The notes under the pieces: generated by a model
The model's input: the letters and a program-made list of their open reading frames with translations, nothing else
Databases searched by the model: none
What the model was told of the DNA's origin: nothing
Source of the DNA: Tersicoccus solisilvae
GTDB lineage: Bacteria > Actinomycetota > Actinomycetes > Actinomycetales > Micrococcaceae
Direction: 5' to 3'
Length of the DNA: 64,000 nt
Assembly (NCBI RefSeq): GCF_014643255.1
Contig: NZ_BMJI01000004.1
Span: 124,001-188,000 of the forward strand
Program-made: the position numbers and the translations under genes
In this document: positions 1-10,038 of the stretch, piece after piece
Position numbering within the stretch: position 1 is the first letter of the stretch
How the letters are laid out: the number at the start of each line of letters is the position of its first letter

Positions 1-148
1 GAAGGGGACGTGTCGACCAGAGCGAGCTCTGCGAGCGCCGGGAGATCCAGTCCCCGTGCCCGGGGCCGTGCCATCCGCACACGACCAGACCGCACACGAC
101 CCGAACGAACACGAACATCGACACCCGCGTCACGAATCCGCGCCCGCC

Positions 149-154
149 TAGACT
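149..154 (+). promoter_or_regulatory. -10 element of the aminotransferase gene
   Basis: TAGACT matches the TANNNT -10 consensus of actinobacterial housekeeping promoters. It would start a transcript near position 161 with a leader of about 25 nt. A GAAGGA ribosome-binding site lies just before the ATG at 186. No convincing -35 is visible. The 148 bases before it contain no gene I can support. Confidence 0.45.
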
Positions 155-185
155 GGAACCGCCCCCGCCCGCAACGAAGGACGTC

Positions 186-1385
186 ATGAGCGCAGCCCGC
201 ATCTCCCAGCGTGTCGGATCGATCGCCGAGTCGGCCACCCTCGCGGTGGACGCCCGGGCGAAGGCCCTCAAGGCGCAGGGCCGACCCGTGATCGGCTTCG
301 GCGCCGGGGAGCCGGACTTCCCGACGCCGGACTACATCGTGGAGGCCGCGGTCGAGGCGGCGCGGGACCCGAAGAACCACCGCTACTCCCCCGCCGGCGG
401 ACTGCCGGAACTGAAGGCCGCCATCGCGCAGAAGACGCAACGCGACTCGGGGTACACCGTCGACCCGGGCCAGGTGCTGGTGACCAACGGCGGGAAGCAG
501 GCCGTCTACGAGGCGTTCGCGACGCTGCTGGACCCGGGCGACGAGGTGCTCATGCCCACCCCGTACTGGACCACCTACCCGGAGGCCATCCGGCTGGCCG
601 GCGGTGTGCCCGTCGAGGTGTTCGCCGGCCCGGACCAGGGCTACCTCGTCACCGAGGACCAGCTCGAGGCAGCCCTGACCGAGCGCACGAAGGTGCTGCT
701 CTTCGTCTCCCCGTCCAACCCCACCGGGGCCGTCTACTCCCCCGAGCAGACCGCGCGGATCGGCGCCTGGGCCGCGTCGAACGGTCTGTGGGTCGTCACC
801 GACGAGATCTACGAGCACCTGACCTATGACGGCGTGCCGTTCACCTCGATCGCCACCGCCGCGCCGGAGCTGGGTGACCGCGTCGTCATCCTCAACGGTG
901 TCGCCAAGACGTATGCGATGACGGGCTGGCGGGTCGGGTGGATGATCGCCGCGCCGGACGTGGTCAAGGCGGCCACCAACCTCCAGTCCCACGCGACGTC
1001 GAACGTCGCCAACGTCTCCCAGCGCGCGGCGCTCGCCGCCGTCGCCGGCCCGCTGGACGCCGTCCACCGGATGCGCGAGTCGTTCGACCGGCGGCGCAAG
1101 CTCATCGTCGAGGGTCTGAACGCGATCGACGGGATCGAGTGCCCGATGCCGACCGGCGCGTTCTACGCGTACGCCGACGTGCGGCCCCTGCTGCAGCGCC
1201 CGGTTCGCGGTCGCACGATGGCCACCAGCGCCGAACTCGCCGCTTTCATCCTCGATGAGGCGGAGGTGGCGGTGGTGCCCGGCGAGGCGTTCGGCCCGTC
1301 CGGCTTCCTGCGGCTGTCCTACGCCCTCGGCGAGGACGACCTGATCGAGGGCATCGGCCGGATCCAGCGCCTGCTCGGTTCCTGA
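186..1385 (+). CDS. aspC: Class I PLP-dependent aminotransferase (aspartate type)
   Basis: This is a full-length 399-residue cytosolic fold-type I aminotransferase of the aspartate aminotransferase Ib subgroup. It probably moves an amino group between aspartate or another amino acid and 2-oxoglutarate. Visible landmarks are the N-terminal [10 protein letters not shown] motif, the [10 protein letters not shown] motif that contacts the cofactor, the DEIYEHL stretch with the cofactor-binding Asp, and the Schiff-base lysine K241 in [13 protein letters not shown]. The ATG at 186 has a GAAGGA site at the right distance. Ib enzymes vary in substrate (aspartate, prephenate, aromatic acids), so aspartate specificity is inferred. 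It precedes the PspC and pfkA genes on the same strand, with a 94-nt gap. Confidence 0.85.
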   Translation: MSAARISQRVGSIAESATLAVDARAKALKAQGRPVIGFGAGEPDFPTPDYIVEAAVEAARDPKNHRYSPAGGLPELKAAIAQKTQRDSGYTVDPGQVLVTNGGKQAVYEAFATLLDPGDEVLMPTPYWTTYPEAIRLAGGVPVEVFAGPDQGYLVTEDQLEAALTERTKVLLFVSPSNPTGAVYSPEQTARIGAWAASNGLWVVTDEIYEHLTYDGVPFTSIATAAPELGDRVVILNGVAKTYAMTGWRVGWMIAAPDVVKAATNLQSHATSNVANVSQRAALAAVAGPLDAVHRMRESFDRRRKLIVEGLNAIDGIECPMPTGAFYAYADVRPLLQRPVRGRTMATSAELAAFILDEAEVAVVPGEAFGPSGFLRLSYALGEDDLIEGIGRIQRLLGS

Positions 1386-1479
1386 ACCACCGGCGCGACG
1401 GACCGCCCGCCCGGCACGGTGTCCCAGCGGGGCCGGCGTGCGCTGGCGGGGGCGGGGGGAAACTGGCAGGCTGACCACC

Positions 1480-1719
1480 ATGGACTCGTTCTTCACCGCC
1501 ATCCGGTCCCTCGGGGTCCGCCGAGGCCCACACCGGATGCTCGCGGGGGTCTGCGGCGGCCTCGCCGACCGGTTCGGCGTCAGCCCGTGGCTGGTCCGGC
1601 TGCTCTTCGTGCTCAGCCTCGTGCTGCCCGGCTCCGGCGTCGTCGTCTACGGCATCGCCTGGATCCTGCTGCCGGACGAGAACGGCGTCATCCCGCTGCA
1701 GCGCTCCCTGACGCGCTGA
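1480..1719 (+). CDS. PspC-domain small membrane protein
   Basis: This is a 79-residue PspC-family protein. The family signature is visible: an N-terminal RMLAGVCGGLADRFGVSPWLVR segment (residues 19-40) followed by a hydrophobic helix (about residues 41-66) ending in YGIAWILLPDE. In PspC proteins the helix inserts in the membrane and the domain senses or responds to envelope stress. Standalone actinobacterial copies have no assigned role. The ATG at 1480 is chosen because upstream in-frame codons encode only low-complexity residues. It sits 47 nt before pfkA and may be cotranscribed. Confidence 0.8.
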   Translation: MDSFFTAIRSLGVRRGPHRMLAGVCGGLADRFGVSPWLVRLLFVLSLVLPGSGVVVYGIAWILLPDENGVIPLQRSLTR

Positions 1720-1766
1720 CCCGCCCGCCCGTCGACCGCCCACCGTCCCTCGAGGAGACCCACGTC

Positions 1767-2795
1767 ATGAAGATCGGCATGCTCACCAGCGGCGGGGACT
1801 GCCCCGGCCTGAACGCGGTGATCCGCGGCATGGTGCTCAAGGGCATCGAGGTCGGCGACCACGAGTTCGTCGGCTTCCGGGACGGCTGGCGCGGCGTCGT
1901 GCAGGAGGACATCATCCCGATCCCCCGCTCGGTGGTCCGCGGCATCTCCAAGCAGGGCGGCACGATCATCGGCACGTCCCGGACCAACCCCTACGAGGGG
2001 GACGGCGGCGGGCCGGAGAAGATCGCGGCCATGCTCGAGCGCAACGGCATCGACGCCGTCGTCGCGATCGGCGGGGAGGGCACCCTGGCCGCCGCGAACC
2101 GGCTGGCCAACGAGGGCATCAAGGTCGTGGGGGTGCCCAAGACCATCGACAACGACCTGAACGCGACGGACTACACGTTCGGGTTCGACACCGCGGTGCA
2201 GATCGCCACCGACGCGATGGACCGGCTGCGCACCACCGGTGAGTCCCACTCCCGGTGCATGGTCGCCGAGGTGATGGGCCGGCACGCGGGCTGGATCGCC
2301 CTGCACTCGGGCGTCGCCTCCGGCGCGCACGCCATCCTCATCCCGGAGCAGAGCCTGGAGATGGACCGGGTGACCGGGTGGGTGCAGGAGGCGTTCGACC
2401 GCGGCCGCGCGCCGCTCGTCGTCGTCGCCGAGGGCTTCATCCCCGCCGGGTACGACGAGGCGTACTCCGACAAGGGCCTGGACGCGTTCGGACGGCCGCG
2501 GCTCGGGGGCATCGGCGAGTGGGTGACCGGTGAGATCGAGCGGATCACCGGTATCGAGAGCCGCAACACCATCCTCGGCCACATGCAGCGGGGCGGCACC
2601 CCCACCAGCTACGACCGCGTGCTCGCCACCCGGTTCGGCATGGCGGTGATCGACCTCGTCCTCGAGGAGCGCTGGGGGCACATGGTGGCCCTCGACGGCA
2701 TCGACATCGTCCAGGTTCCGTTCGCCGAGGCCATCGGCAGCCTCAAGGTGGTGCCGCAGTCGCGGTACGACGAGGCAGCCCTGCTCTTCGGCTGA
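1767..2795 (+). CDS. pfkA: 6-phosphofructokinase, group III, ATP-type
   Basis: This 342-residue glycolytic enzyme phosphorylates fructose 6-phosphate to fructose 1,6-bisphosphate. The phosphate-binding loop TSGGDCPGLNAVIRG is at the N terminus. GGEGT at residues 102-106 carries Gly where pyrophosphate-dependent enzymes carry Asp, which points to ATP as donor. PKTIDND at 124-130 holds the catalytic aspartates and the Lys typical of the actinobacterial group III. The GHMQRGG motif near residue 270 completes the substrate site. The ATG at 1767 is preceded by GAGGAGA. The donor choice rests on family rules from Streptomyces and Amycolatopsis enzymes and has not been measured here. Confidence 0.93.
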   Translation: MKIGMLTSGGDCPGLNAVIRGMVLKGIEVGDHEFVGFRDGWRGVVQEDIIPIPRSVVRGISKQGGTIIGTSRTNPYEGDGGGPEKIAAMLERNGIDAVVAIGGEGTLAAANRLANEGIKVVGVPKTIDNDLNATDYTFGFDTAVQIATDAMDRLRTTGESHSRCMVAEVMGRHAGWIALHSGVASGAHAILIPEQSLEMDRVTGWVQEAFDRGRAPLVVVAEGFIPAGYDEAYSDKGLDAFGRPRLGGIGEWVTGEIERITGIESRNTILGHMQRGGTPTSYDRVLATRFGMAVIDLVLEERWGHMVALDGIDIVQVPFAEAIGSLKVVPQSRYDEAALLFG

Positions 2796-2816
2796 GTTCT
2801 CCGCCGGCCCGGGACG

Positions 2817-3926
2817 TCAGCCGCGCCGCGTGTTCAGCAGCCCCACCGGGCGACCGACCACCTGGCCGGCGTCGGGCGCGACGATGACCTCCTGCGCCGC
2901 CGCGTAACGGCTCTCGCCGTCGACGACGACGAGATCCGCGGCCGGGTCCACCGACCGCTTGACTACGGCCAGCGCGATCGGCCCCATCTCGCCGTGCTGC
3001 GCGACCGACGTGACCCGGCCGACCGTGCGATCGCCGCTGTGGACCTCGGCGCCGGCGGCCGGCAACGTGTGCTCCGAGCCGTCCAGGTGGAGGAACACGA
3101 GGCGACGCGGCGGGTGCCCGAGGTTGTGCACCCGGGCGACGGTCTCCTGCCCCTTGTAGCAACCCTTGGCCAGGTGGACCCCGGTGCGGATCAGATCGAG
3201 CTCGTGAGGGATGGTCTTCTCGTCCACGTCGCGGGCGTACCGGGGGCGCCAGGCCGCGATCCGCAGCGCCTCCGCGGCGCTGTTGCCCGCGAGTCCGACG
3301 CCCGCGTCGGCGAGCGCGTCCACCGTCGCCTCGAGCCCGGCGCGGGGGACGAGGAAGAGCGTCCAGCGCCATGACGCCGCGGGGTGGTCCGCGCTCACGG
3401 TGTAGGCGTAGCCGCCGGGACCGATCCTCGGCCAGGGGTCGGTGAAGCGCACGACGGCGTCGCGCAGGGGCGCGGGGGCGTCCTCGGGGTCGAGCGTGGT
3501 GCCGAGCGCCGCCCAGTCGGCGGTGACGTCGGCGACCTCCACCCGCAGCATGAACCGCATCGAGTCGAGCCACCGGGCCAGGTCCGCGTGCTGGCCGGCG
3601 TCGGTGAGCAGCCAGGTGCGTTCCCCGTCGTCGGTGACGAGCAGGTCGAACTCGATCCGGCCCTGGATGCTCAGCAGCAGGGTCTCGGTCGTCACGCCGG
3701 CCGGCAGGCCGGTCAATTGCTGGGACGACAGCGTGTGCAGCCAGCTGAGCCGATCCGGCCCGGTGACGGTCACGACGCCGCGGTTGCTCAGGTCCACCAC
3801 GGCACGGCCGCGCGCCAGGGCGCGCTGCTCCTGGGCGGGGTCGCCGTAGTGGGCGGCCACGGGCGCGTCGACTCCCGCGTCGGGGACCGCGCCGTGGCGG
3901 GACAGCAAGGGGCTGGTGATGCTCAT
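2817..3926 (-). CDS. ygfZ: YgfZ-type folate-binding protein
   Basis: This 369-residue member of the GcvT-like YgfZ family is implicated in tetrahydrofolate-dependent maintenance or repair of certain iron-sulfur enzymes and, in E. coli, in tRNA modification. The family signature KGCYKGQE is present with Cys256. The N-terminal part has the GcvT/folate fold (LSNRGVVTVTGPDRLSWLH). The ATG at 3926 follows a strong GAGGAGA site; an upstream in-frame ATG at 3959 lacks one. It is transcribed convergently with pfkA, with only 21 nt between the two stop codons. Downstream partners are not obvious in the window. Confidence 0.88.
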   Translation of the reverse strand: MSITSPLLSRHGAVPDAGVDAPVAAHYGDPAQEQRALARGRAVVDLSNRGVVTVTGPDRLSWLHTLSSQQLTGLPAGVTTETLLLSIQGRIEFDLLVTDDGERTWLLTDAGQHADLARWLDSMRFMLRVEVADVTADWAALGTTLDPEDAPAPLRDAVVRFTDPWPRIGPGGYAYTVSADHPAASWRWTLFLVPRAGLEATVDALADAGVGLAGNSAAEALRIAAWRPRYARDVDEKTIPHELDLIRTGVHLAKGCYKGQETVARVHNLGHPPRRLVFLHLDGSEHTLPAAGAEVHSGDRTVGRVTSVAQHGEMGPIALAVVKRSVDPAADLVVVDGESRYAAAQEVIVAPDAGQVVGRPVGLLNTRRG

Positions 3927-4001
3927 GATCTCCTCAACGGCGACGGCGTGGGCCGGCATTCCCTCGTCGGAGGAGGGTCGGTGTGCTCAGGTGCTGGGCC
4001 C

Positions 4002-4598
4002 TCAGGAGCGGTGCAGGCGGCCCGAGGCGTGCGTCTGCAGCGCCCGGCCGGCGGCGGCGATGTCCCATGCCCAGAGCAGGTCGCCCTCGACGAGGCCGTA
4101 CATCCGGGTGGCGGCCCGGTAGTCCTTGGCGCCGGGCGCCCGCATGACGGCATCGGTGCTCAGGTCGATGCGGGGGCCCTTGATCTGGCCGACATACAGC
4201 TCGCTCACCCCACCGGGGTGGACGATGGTGGCCACGATGTCGAAACCACCGTCGTCGTTGCGCAGTTCCTCGACGTCGTCGGCGGTGCGCAGCGCGGGGA
4301 CGATGTCGGCGGGCAGCATGCCGGGCCCGGAATCGGCGTCGTTCTGGGGCCGGTCCAGCTGCCAGATGCCCGTCTCCAGGGTCAACGGACGCAAACGGTG
4401 GCCGTCCTCGTCGATCAGCCACGACTCGTTGGTGTAGATCAGGTACGGCAGGCCGTTCTGCGCGAAGGTGATCTGCTGCTCGAACTGCTGGCTCTCCTCG
4501 TCCGCGTACCCGAGGACGCCGGTGCCCGTCCAGCTCCCGAGGAGCCAGGACAGGGGGACGAGTTCGGGGGTGAGGTCGGTGGGCAGTTCGAAGGGCAT
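4002..4598 (-). CDS. Nitrobindin-like heme/FABP family protein
   Basis: This 198-residue beta-barrel protein belongs to the THAP4/nitrobindin family (homologues include Mycobacterium Rv0813c). The signature GSWTGTG is at residues 21-27. The C-terminal HASGRLHR segment supplies the likely heme-proximal His190. Family members bind ferric heme b and isomerise peroxynitrite or scavenge NO, so the same activity is inferred here. It follows a small membrane-protein gene on the minus strand and precedes ygfZ. The location near glnR and mshD resembles the mycobacterial Rv0813c-glnR-mshD neighbourhood. Confidence 0.8.
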   Translation of the reverse strand: MPFELPTDLTPELVPLSWLLGSWTGTGVLGYADEESQQFEQQITFAQNGLPYLIYTNESWLIDEDGHRLRPLTLETGIWQLDRPQNDADSGPGMLPADIVPALRTADDVEELRNDDGGFDIVATIVHPGGVSELYVGQIKGPRIDLSTDAVMRAPGAKDYRAATRMYGLVEGDLLWAWDIAAAGRALQTHASGRLHRS

Positions 4599-4607
4599 CG
4601 GCTCAGA

Positions 4608-4721
4608 CTACTGCTGGCCCTTGAACAGCCGCCAGACGACGAAGCCGGCGAACCAGGCCATCGCCAGGCCGGCGATGACCAGCAGCACCAGGAAGAAGAT
4701 CTCGAGAGCAACGATCGACAT
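4608..4721 (-). CDS. Short single-helix membrane protein
   Basis: This is a 37-residue protein with one hydrophobic helix spanning almost its whole length ([20 protein letters not shown] at the start) and a short basic tail ending RLFKGQQ. I do not recognise a family. The start codon has no ribosome-binding site but is preceded by TACCCT and six bases, the pattern of a leaderless transcript. The stop lies 10 nt before the nitrobindin-like gene, so the two are probably cotranscribed. It may be a small membrane-anchored regulator. Confidence 0.55.
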   Translation of the reverse strand: MSIVALEIFFLVLLVIAGLAMAWFAGFVVWRLFKGQQ

Positions 4722-4804
4722 GCTGTCAGGGTACACGCGGCGCACCGCGTTCCCGGTCTTCCGGGACGCCCGCGACCCCGCCCCTCGGCCGGCGTCGGGC
4801 GCGG

Positions 4805-5542
4805 TCAGCCGGCGAGCAGCAGTTGCACCCCGTACACGGCCGAGCCGGCCGCGATCACCGGGCCGACGCCCGCCGCCACGGCACCCAACCGGGTCCGAGG
4901 CCCGCCGTCGGCCAGGACCATGCGCCGGAAGGTGGCGACCACCAGGCCCGCGACCGCGCCGAGCACCGCGGCGACGGCCGCGCCGGGCTCGTGCAGCAGC
5001 AGCGCGACCAGGGGCGCGACGGCCGTGGCCACCAGCACGCAGAGCGGGTCGATCACACGGTCCGGCCACGGCACCGCCGCCATCAGCACGGCCGCCACCG
5101 CGGCCACCGCGGTGGTGCCGATCAGCGCGGCGTGCTCATCGGTGGCCACGCGGAGCGATCCGATCCAGCCCGAGCCGAGGACGGTCAGCACGACGCCGGA
5201 GGAGGAGGCGACCAGGGACTCGAGCCGGCGGGCGGCGCCCGTGCCGCGCACGAGTTCGACCAGGAAGACGGCGATCACCCCCAGGCAGGCGACCAGTCCG
5301 GTCCAGGTCAGGTAGGCGCCGGGCGCGCGCACCGCGAGCAGGGCCGCCGCGATGCCGGCCAGGGCGATCACCACGCTGTGCGCGCGGGCCGCGGTCAGGC
5401 CCTGCAGCCGCACCCAGCCCGCTCCCGTGACGATCGCGGCCGCGATGACGACCCCCGTCATCGCCCCGACGCCCGCGGCGGCCGCCGCCACCAGCCCCAC
5501 GAGCGTGAGCAGGGCGGCGGCACAGACGATGTTCAGCCTCAC
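4805..5542 (-). CDS. Polytopic membrane protein of unknown function
   Basis: This 245-residue Ala/Val/Leu-rich protein has about seven or eight predicted transmembrane helices, short polar loops and no soluble domain. A GTG start at 5542 follows GGGAGG at suitable spacing; further upstream the frame becomes Arg/Pro-rich and non-membrane. No transporter signature or catalytic motif is visible. It is divergent from glnR (start 5744), and the 200-nt intergenic region should hold both promoters. A link to nitrogen control is possible only from that position. Confidence 0.6.
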   Translation of the reverse strand: MRLNIVCAAALLTLVGLVAAAAAGVGAMTGVVIAAAIVTGAGWVRLQGLTAARAHSVVIALAGIAAALLAVRAPGAYLTWTGLVACLGVIAVFLVELVRGTGAARRLESLVASSSGVVLTVLGSGWIGSLRVATDEHAALIGTTAVAAVAAVLMAAVPWPDRVIDPLCVLVATAVAPLVALLLHEPGAAVAAVLGAVAGLVVATFRRMVLADGGPRTRLGAVAAGVGPVIAAGSAVYGVQLLLAG

Positions 5543-5743
5543 GCCCCCATCCTCCCGCACCGGCGGCCGGATCGGGGATGGCGGCCGCGCCCGGCACGGC
5601 TCCGCCGCGTCGCGTGTGTCACGCTTCCGCTCAGGGCGGAACGCGGATCGTATACTGGGACCGTCCTGACCTCCCGGGGGCGGGCGCCGATGACCGACGT
5701 GACCGACGACGCGCGCGTGAGACCACGACCGACGGAGGCAGAA

Positions 5744-6445
5744 ATGTCGCACCTCCTGCTCCTCACCAACAGCACCGGTTCCTCCGTGGACGTGCTCCCT
5801 GCCCTCGAGCTGCTCAATCACCGGGTGCACATCCTCCCGGCCGAGCCCACCGCCCTGCTCGAGACCGAGCCGTGCGACGTCGTCCTGCTCGATGCGCGCC
5901 GCGACCTGGTCGGGGCACGGGCGCTCTCCCAGCTGCTCAAGGCCACCGGCCTGAGCGCACCGCTGGTGCTGGTGCTGACCGAGGGCGGCATGGCCGCCGT
6001 CTCCACCGCCTGGCGCGCCGACGACGTCGTGCTCGACTCGGCCGGGCCGGCCGAGGTCGAGGCCCGGCTCCGGCTGGCGGTCTCCCGCACGGACGCTGAG
6101 GCCGAGGACAGCGGCGAGATCCGCGCCGGCGGCGTCGTCATCGACGAGGCCAGCTACACCGCCCGCGTCTCGGGACAGATCCTCAACCTCACCTACAAGG
6201 AGTTCGAGCTGCTCAAGTACCTGGCGCAGCACCCGGGCCGGGTCTTCACCCGCAGCCAGCTGCTGCACGAGGTGTGGGGCTACGACTACTACGGCGGCAC
6301 CCGCACCGTGGACGTGCACGTGCGGCGGCTGCGCGCCAAGCTCGGCCCGGACCACGAGACCCTGATCGGGACCGTGCGCAACGTCGGCTACCGGTTCGCC
6401 GCGACGCGGCTGGACGAGGACGCCCTCGAGGGCGCCGACGCCTGA
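5744..6445 (+). CDS. glnR: GlnR-family atypical response regulator
   Basis: This 233-residue OmpR-type regulator controls nitrogen assimilation genes in actinobacteria. The receiver domain (about 1-115) is of the GlnR kind: LLLLTN start, D50 in [10 protein letters not shown], and a [10 protein letters not shown] segment followed by [12 protein letters not shown], with no typical phosphorylation pocket. The C-terminal winged helix (about 130-225) has [20 protein letters not shown] and [14 protein letters not shown]. The start at 5744 has GGAGG five bases upstream; an in-frame ATG at 5691 does not. Its position immediately before mshD matches Mycobacterium Rv0818-Rv0819. GlnR responds to nitrogen status without a dedicated kinase. 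Confidence 0.88.
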   Translation: MSHLLLLTNSTGSSVDVLPALELLNHRVHILPAEPTALLETEPCDVVLLDARRDLVGARALSQLLKATGLSAPLVLVLTEGGMAAVSTAWRADDVVLDSAGPAEVEARLRLAVSRTDAEAEDSGEIRAGGVVIDEASYTARVSGQILNLTYKEFELLKYLAQHPGRVFTRSQLLHEVWGYDYYGGTRTVDVHVRRLRAKLGPDHETLIGTVRNVGYRFAATRLDEDALEGADA

Positions 6446-6483
6446 CCCGGCGCGCGCGGGCCGGCCCACGCACCACGAACGAA

Positions 6484-6515
6484 CGAAGGGCCCGACCAGG
6501 TGGTCGGGCCCTTCG
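6484..6515 (+). terminator. Terminator after glnR
   Basis: A perfect inverted repeat (CGAAGGGCCCGACCA with its complement) forms a stem of about 14 bp with a minimal loop, 38 nt after the glnR stop. There is no long U tract, which is usual in this GC range. The rest of the 308-base gap between glnR and mshD (6516-6753) shows no gene; it must hold the mshD promoter. Confidence 0.75.
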
Positions 6516-6753
6516 CGGTGCTGGTGGAGGACGTACGGGTCGAACGTACCGAGGGCACCCCACTGGTGCATCCCCCTCGTCCCGGCAGCGGGAACGGCCA
6601 CGACGCTAGCCGATCCCGCGCGGCCGGCGCAAACCGCGGCGCCCCGCCCCGCCGACGTCGTCGCGCGGGTACCTCGTCACGCGGACACGCCGGTTCACGG
6701 ACACGAGGCTCGCGCGGTTGCGCCGGGGCGCCCCATCGCCTAGGCAGGAGGGC

Positions 6754-7734
6754 ATGAGTACCCCGCGCTGGCAGATCGACACCGTCCGCTCCCGCCCCAC
6801 CGACGCGACCCTGGCGCAGCTCGGGTCCCTCGCCGGCACCGCCCGCAGCACCGACGGCCACCCGCCGTTCTCCGACCAGACCCTCGTCAGCCTGCGCGGC
6901 GGCGACGCCGACGGACGCCGGGTGACCACGCTGCTCGCCCGCGAGCGCGACCGGGCCGACGCGGCCGCCGCCCCGGTCGGCGCGGCGGTTCTCGTCGCCG
7001 ACGGCGACGGCGCCCCCCTGCTCGAACTCGTGGTGGCCCCCCGGCATCGCCGCGCCGGGGCGGCGTCCGCCCTGCTGGCGGCCGCGGCCGCGCTGCCCGA
7101 GACCCGCGACGCGGGGGTGCGCACCTGGTCCCACGGGGACCACCCGGCCGCGCGCGTCCTCGCCGACCGGAACCGGTACACCGTGGTGCGGGAGCTGTGG
7201 CGGATGAGCGCACCCGTCGCCGCCGTCGCCCCCGCGAACGCCGTCCCGGCGTCGGCCGACGGCACCCGGGTGCGCGCCTTCCGGCCCGGCGACGAGGCGG
7301 CGCTGCTCGACCTCAACCGCGCGGCGTTCGCGCACCACCCCGAGCAGGGTGCGTTGACGGCCGGTGACCTGGCGGACCTGATGGCCCAGGACTGGTTCGA
7401 CGCGGACGGCCTGTTCCTCGCCGAACGCACGACCGACCCGGCCACCGGCGGCCCGCTGCTCGGGTTCCACTGGACCAAGATCGACCCCGCCGAACCGGAC
7501 GAGGGCGAGATCTACGTGCTCGGGGTACACCCCGACGCCCAGGGCCGCGGCCTCGGCCGGGTGCTGACCGCGGCGGGCCTGGCCCACCTGCGCCGCCGCG
7601 GGGTCGAGACCATCACCCTGTACGTCGACGCGGACAACACGGCGGCCGTGCGGCTCTACACCGCGGTGGGCTTCGTCCGGGCGGACGTCGACGTCCTCTA
7701 CGCCCCGGCCACCGGCGCCGTCGGCAGCCAGTAA
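6754..7734 (+). CDS. mshD: Mycothiol synthase
   Basis: This 326-residue enzyme acetylates cysteinyl-glucosaminyl-inositol to finish mycothiol, the main low-molecular thiol of actinobacteria. It shows the tandem GNAT architecture of MshD: a degenerate N-terminal acetyltransferase domain (about 1-150) and an active C-terminal one (about 160-326) with the acetyl-CoA loop HPDAQGRGLG and LYVDADNTAAVRLY. The conserved EGEIYVLGV strand precedes the loop. The ATG at 6754 is chosen because the AGGAGG tract lies directly before it, unusually close. Neighbouring glnR supports the assignment by conserved gene order. Confidence 0.9.
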   Translation: MSTPRWQIDTVRSRPTDATLAQLGSLAGTARSTDGHPPFSDQTLVSLRGGDADGRRVTTLLARERDRADAAAAPVGAAVLVADGDGAPLLELVVAPRHRRAGAASALLAAAAALPETRDAGVRTWSHGDHPAARVLADRNRYTVVRELWRMSAPVAAVAPANAVPASADGTRVRAFRPGDEAALLDLNRAAFAHHPEQGALTAGDLADLMAQDWFDADGLFLAERTTDPATGGPLLGFHWTKIDPAEPDEGEIYVLGVHPDAQGRGLGRVLTAAGLAHLRRRGVETITLYVDADNTAAVRLYTAVGFVRADVDVLYAPATGAVGSQ

Positions 7735-7776
7735 TCTGGGAAACGGCCCGGCACCCGCACCCGCGACAGGAGACTC

Positions 7777-10035
7777 ATGGACCAGCAGTCATCGGTCGAC
7801 AGCACCGCGCAGGCCGACGGGGCCGCGCGGATGGGCACCGCTGCACCCTTCACGTTCTCCGAGGTGGCCGCCGCGCGCGCGACCCAGGACCGGATCGACA
7901 TCCCCGACTTCGCCCCCGTGCTGCACCCGGACGGCGACGTCGGGCCGGACCGCTTCCTCGACCGGGAGCTGAGCTGGCTCGCGTTCAACGCCCGCGTCCT
8001 GGAGCTCGCGGAGGACCCGACCCTCTACCTGCTGGAGCGGGTCAACTTCCTCTCCATCTTCGCGTCCAACCTCGACGAGTTCTTCATGGTCCGCGTCGCG
8101 GGGTTGAAGCGGCGGATCGCGGCGGGCCTCGCCGTGCCCTCCCCCGCCGGCCTCAGCCCCCTCGAGGTGCTGGACCAGATCTCCGAGAAGGCGCACGAGC
8201 TGATGCAGCGCCACGCCGCCGTCTTCACCGACCAGATCCTGCCGGCCCTCGAGCGCGAGTCCATCCACCTGACGTCCTGGGACGAACTGAACGACGCCGA
8301 GCGCGCCCGGCTGACCGACTTCTTCGTCCAGAAGGTGTTCCCGATCCTCACCCCGCTGGCGGTCGACCCGGCGCACCCGTTCCCGTACATCTCGGGGCTC
8401 TCCCTGAACCTGGCCGTGATCGTCCGCAACCCGCTCACCGGCAAGGACCTGTTCGCCCGGCTCAAGGTCCCGGACCAGCTGCCACGGCTGATCCCCGTGG
8501 ACGGCCCGCGCGCCGGGCACTCCCCCGGCCGCACGGCCCGGTTCCTCCCGCTCGAGGACGTCATCGCCGAGCACCTCGAGGAACTGTTCCCCGGCATGGA
8601 GGTGCTGGAGAAGCACACCTTCCGGGTCACCCGCAACGAGGACCTCGAGGTCGAGGAGGACGACGCCGAGAACCTCCTGCAGGCCCTCGAGAAGGAGCTG
8701 CTGCGCCGCCGGTTCGGTCCGCCCGTGCGCCTGGAGGTCCGCACCGACATCAATCCGAGCGTCCGGCAGCTGCTCGAGCGCGAGCTCGGCGTCGATGAGC
8801 ACGAGGTGTACGCCCTGTCCGGGCTGCTGGACCTGCGGGGCCTCGGCGTGATCGCGAGGATCGACCGCTCCGACCTGCACTACCCGAAGGCCGTGCCGCA
8901 CACGAACCGGGACCTGAACGAGAGCGAGACGGCCAAGGCCGCCAACGTGTTCGCCGCGATGCGGCGCCGCGACATCCTGCTGCACCACCCGTACGACTCG
9001 TTCTCCACCAGCGTCCAGGCGTTCCTCGAACAGGCCGCCGCGGACAAGCGGGTGCAGGCCATCAAGCAGACCCTGTACCGCACCTCCGGCGACTCCCCGA
9101 TCGTCGACGCCCTGGTGGACGCCGCGGAGGCCGGCAAGCAGGTCCTCGCCCTGGTGGAGATCAAGGCGCGGTTCGACGAGCAGGCGAACATCTCCTGGGC
9201 GCGCAAACTCGAGCAGGCGGGGGTGCACGTGGTCTACGGCATCGTCGGTCTGAAGACCCACTGCAAGCTCTCCCTCGTGGTCCGGCAGGAGAGCGACGGG
9301 CTGCGCCGTTACTGCCACATCGGCACCGGCAACTACCACCCGTCCACCGCCCGGTACTACGAGGACATGGGCCTGCTGACCTCCGACCCACAGGTGGGCG
9401 AGGACCTCTCCCGGCTGTTCAACCAGCTCTCCGGTTACGCGCCGCGGTCCACGTTCAAGCGGCTGTTGGTCGCCCCGCGGTCCCTGCGGTCGGGATTGAT
9501 CGACCGGATCGAGAAGGAGATCGCCAACCGGCGGGCGGGGCTGGCGGCGCGGATCCAGATCAAGGTCAACTCGATGGTGGACGAGGCGATCATCGACGCC
9601 CTGTACCGGGCCTCGCAGGCCGGGGTCGCCGTCGACGTCGTCGTGCGCGGCATCTGCTCGCTGCGGCCCGGGGTTCCCGGTCTGAGCGAGAACATCACCG
9701 TCCGGTCGATCCTCGGCCGCTTCCTCGAGCACTCGCGGATCTTCGCCTTCGCGAACGGCGGCAACCCGGTGGTGTTCATCGGCTCGGCCGACATGATGCA
9801 CCGCAACCTGGACCGCCGGGTCGAGGCGCTCGTGCAGCTGAAGTCGCCGACGCAGATCCGCGACGTGATCGCCCTGCTCGACCGGTACATCGACGACGGC
9901 ACCTCCAGCTGGCACCTCGACGAGGACGGCGCGTGGGAACGGCATTCCCGCGCCGAGGACGGCAGCCCGCTCACCGACATCCAGACCATGCTGCTCGAGT
10001 CCCGCGCCCACCCGCGGGCGGCGTCGATCCGATGA
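7777..10035 (+). CDS. ppk: Polyphosphate kinase (PPK1)
   Basis: This 752-residue PPK1 makes inorganic polyphosphate from ATP reversibly. The N-terminal domain starts with the typical [20 protein letters not shown] motif, followed by [19 protein letters not shown]. The phospholipase-D-like catalytic part contains the autophosphorylated His514 in [18 protein letters not shown]. The length is slightly above the usual 690 because of an N-terminal extension of about 45 residues before the conserved core. A TAATCT -10 overlaps the mshD stop codon (7732-7737), and an AGGAG site precedes the ATG, so ppk has its own promoter. The mutT1 start follows the stop by three bases. Confidence 0.95.
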   Translation: MDQQSSVDSTAQADGAARMGTAAPFTFSEVAAARATQDRIDIPDFAPVLHPDGDVGPDRFLDRELSWLAFNARVLELAEDPTLYLLERVNFLSIFASNLDEFFMVRVAGLKRRIAAGLAVPSPAGLSPLEVLDQISEKAHELMQRHAAVFTDQILPALERESIHLTSWDELNDAERARLTDFFVQKVFPILTPLAVDPAHPFPYISGLSLNLAVIVRNPLTGKDLFARLKVPDQLPRLIPVDGPRAGHSPGRTARFLPLEDVIAEHLEELFPGMEVLEKHTFRVTRNEDLEVEEDDAENLLQALEKELLRRRFGPPVRLEVRTDINPSVRQLLERELGVDEHEVYALSGLLDLRGLGVIARIDRSDLHYPKAVPHTNRDLNESETAKAANVFAAMRRRDILLHHPYDSFSTSVQAFLEQAAADKRVQAIKQTLYRTSGDSPIVDALVDAAEAGKQVLALVEIKARFDEQANISWARKLEQAGVHVVYGIVGLKTHCKLSLVVRQESDGLRRYCHIGTGNYHPSTARYYEDMGLLTSDPQVGEDLSRLFNQLSGYAPRSTFKRLLVAPRSLRSGLIDRIEKEIANRRAGLAARIQIKVNSMVDEAIIDALYRASQAGVAVDVVVRGICSLRPGVPGLSENITVRSILGRFLEHSRIFAFANGGNPVVFIGSADMMHRNLDRRVEALVQLKSPTQIRDVIALLDRYIDDGTSSWHLDEDGAWERHSRAEDGSPLTDIQTMLLESRAHPRAASIR

Positions 10036-10038
10036 CGG

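Noticed and set aside
1767-2795. Pyrophosphate-dependent phosphofructokinase
   Set aside because: The diagnostic position in GGEGT is Gly, not Asp, although PKTIDND has the Lys shared by both groups.
3384-5315. Plus-strand frame of 643 codons opposite ygfZ and the nitrobindin-like gene
   Set aside because: Low-complexity translation without domains; the minus-strand genes have clear family motifs.
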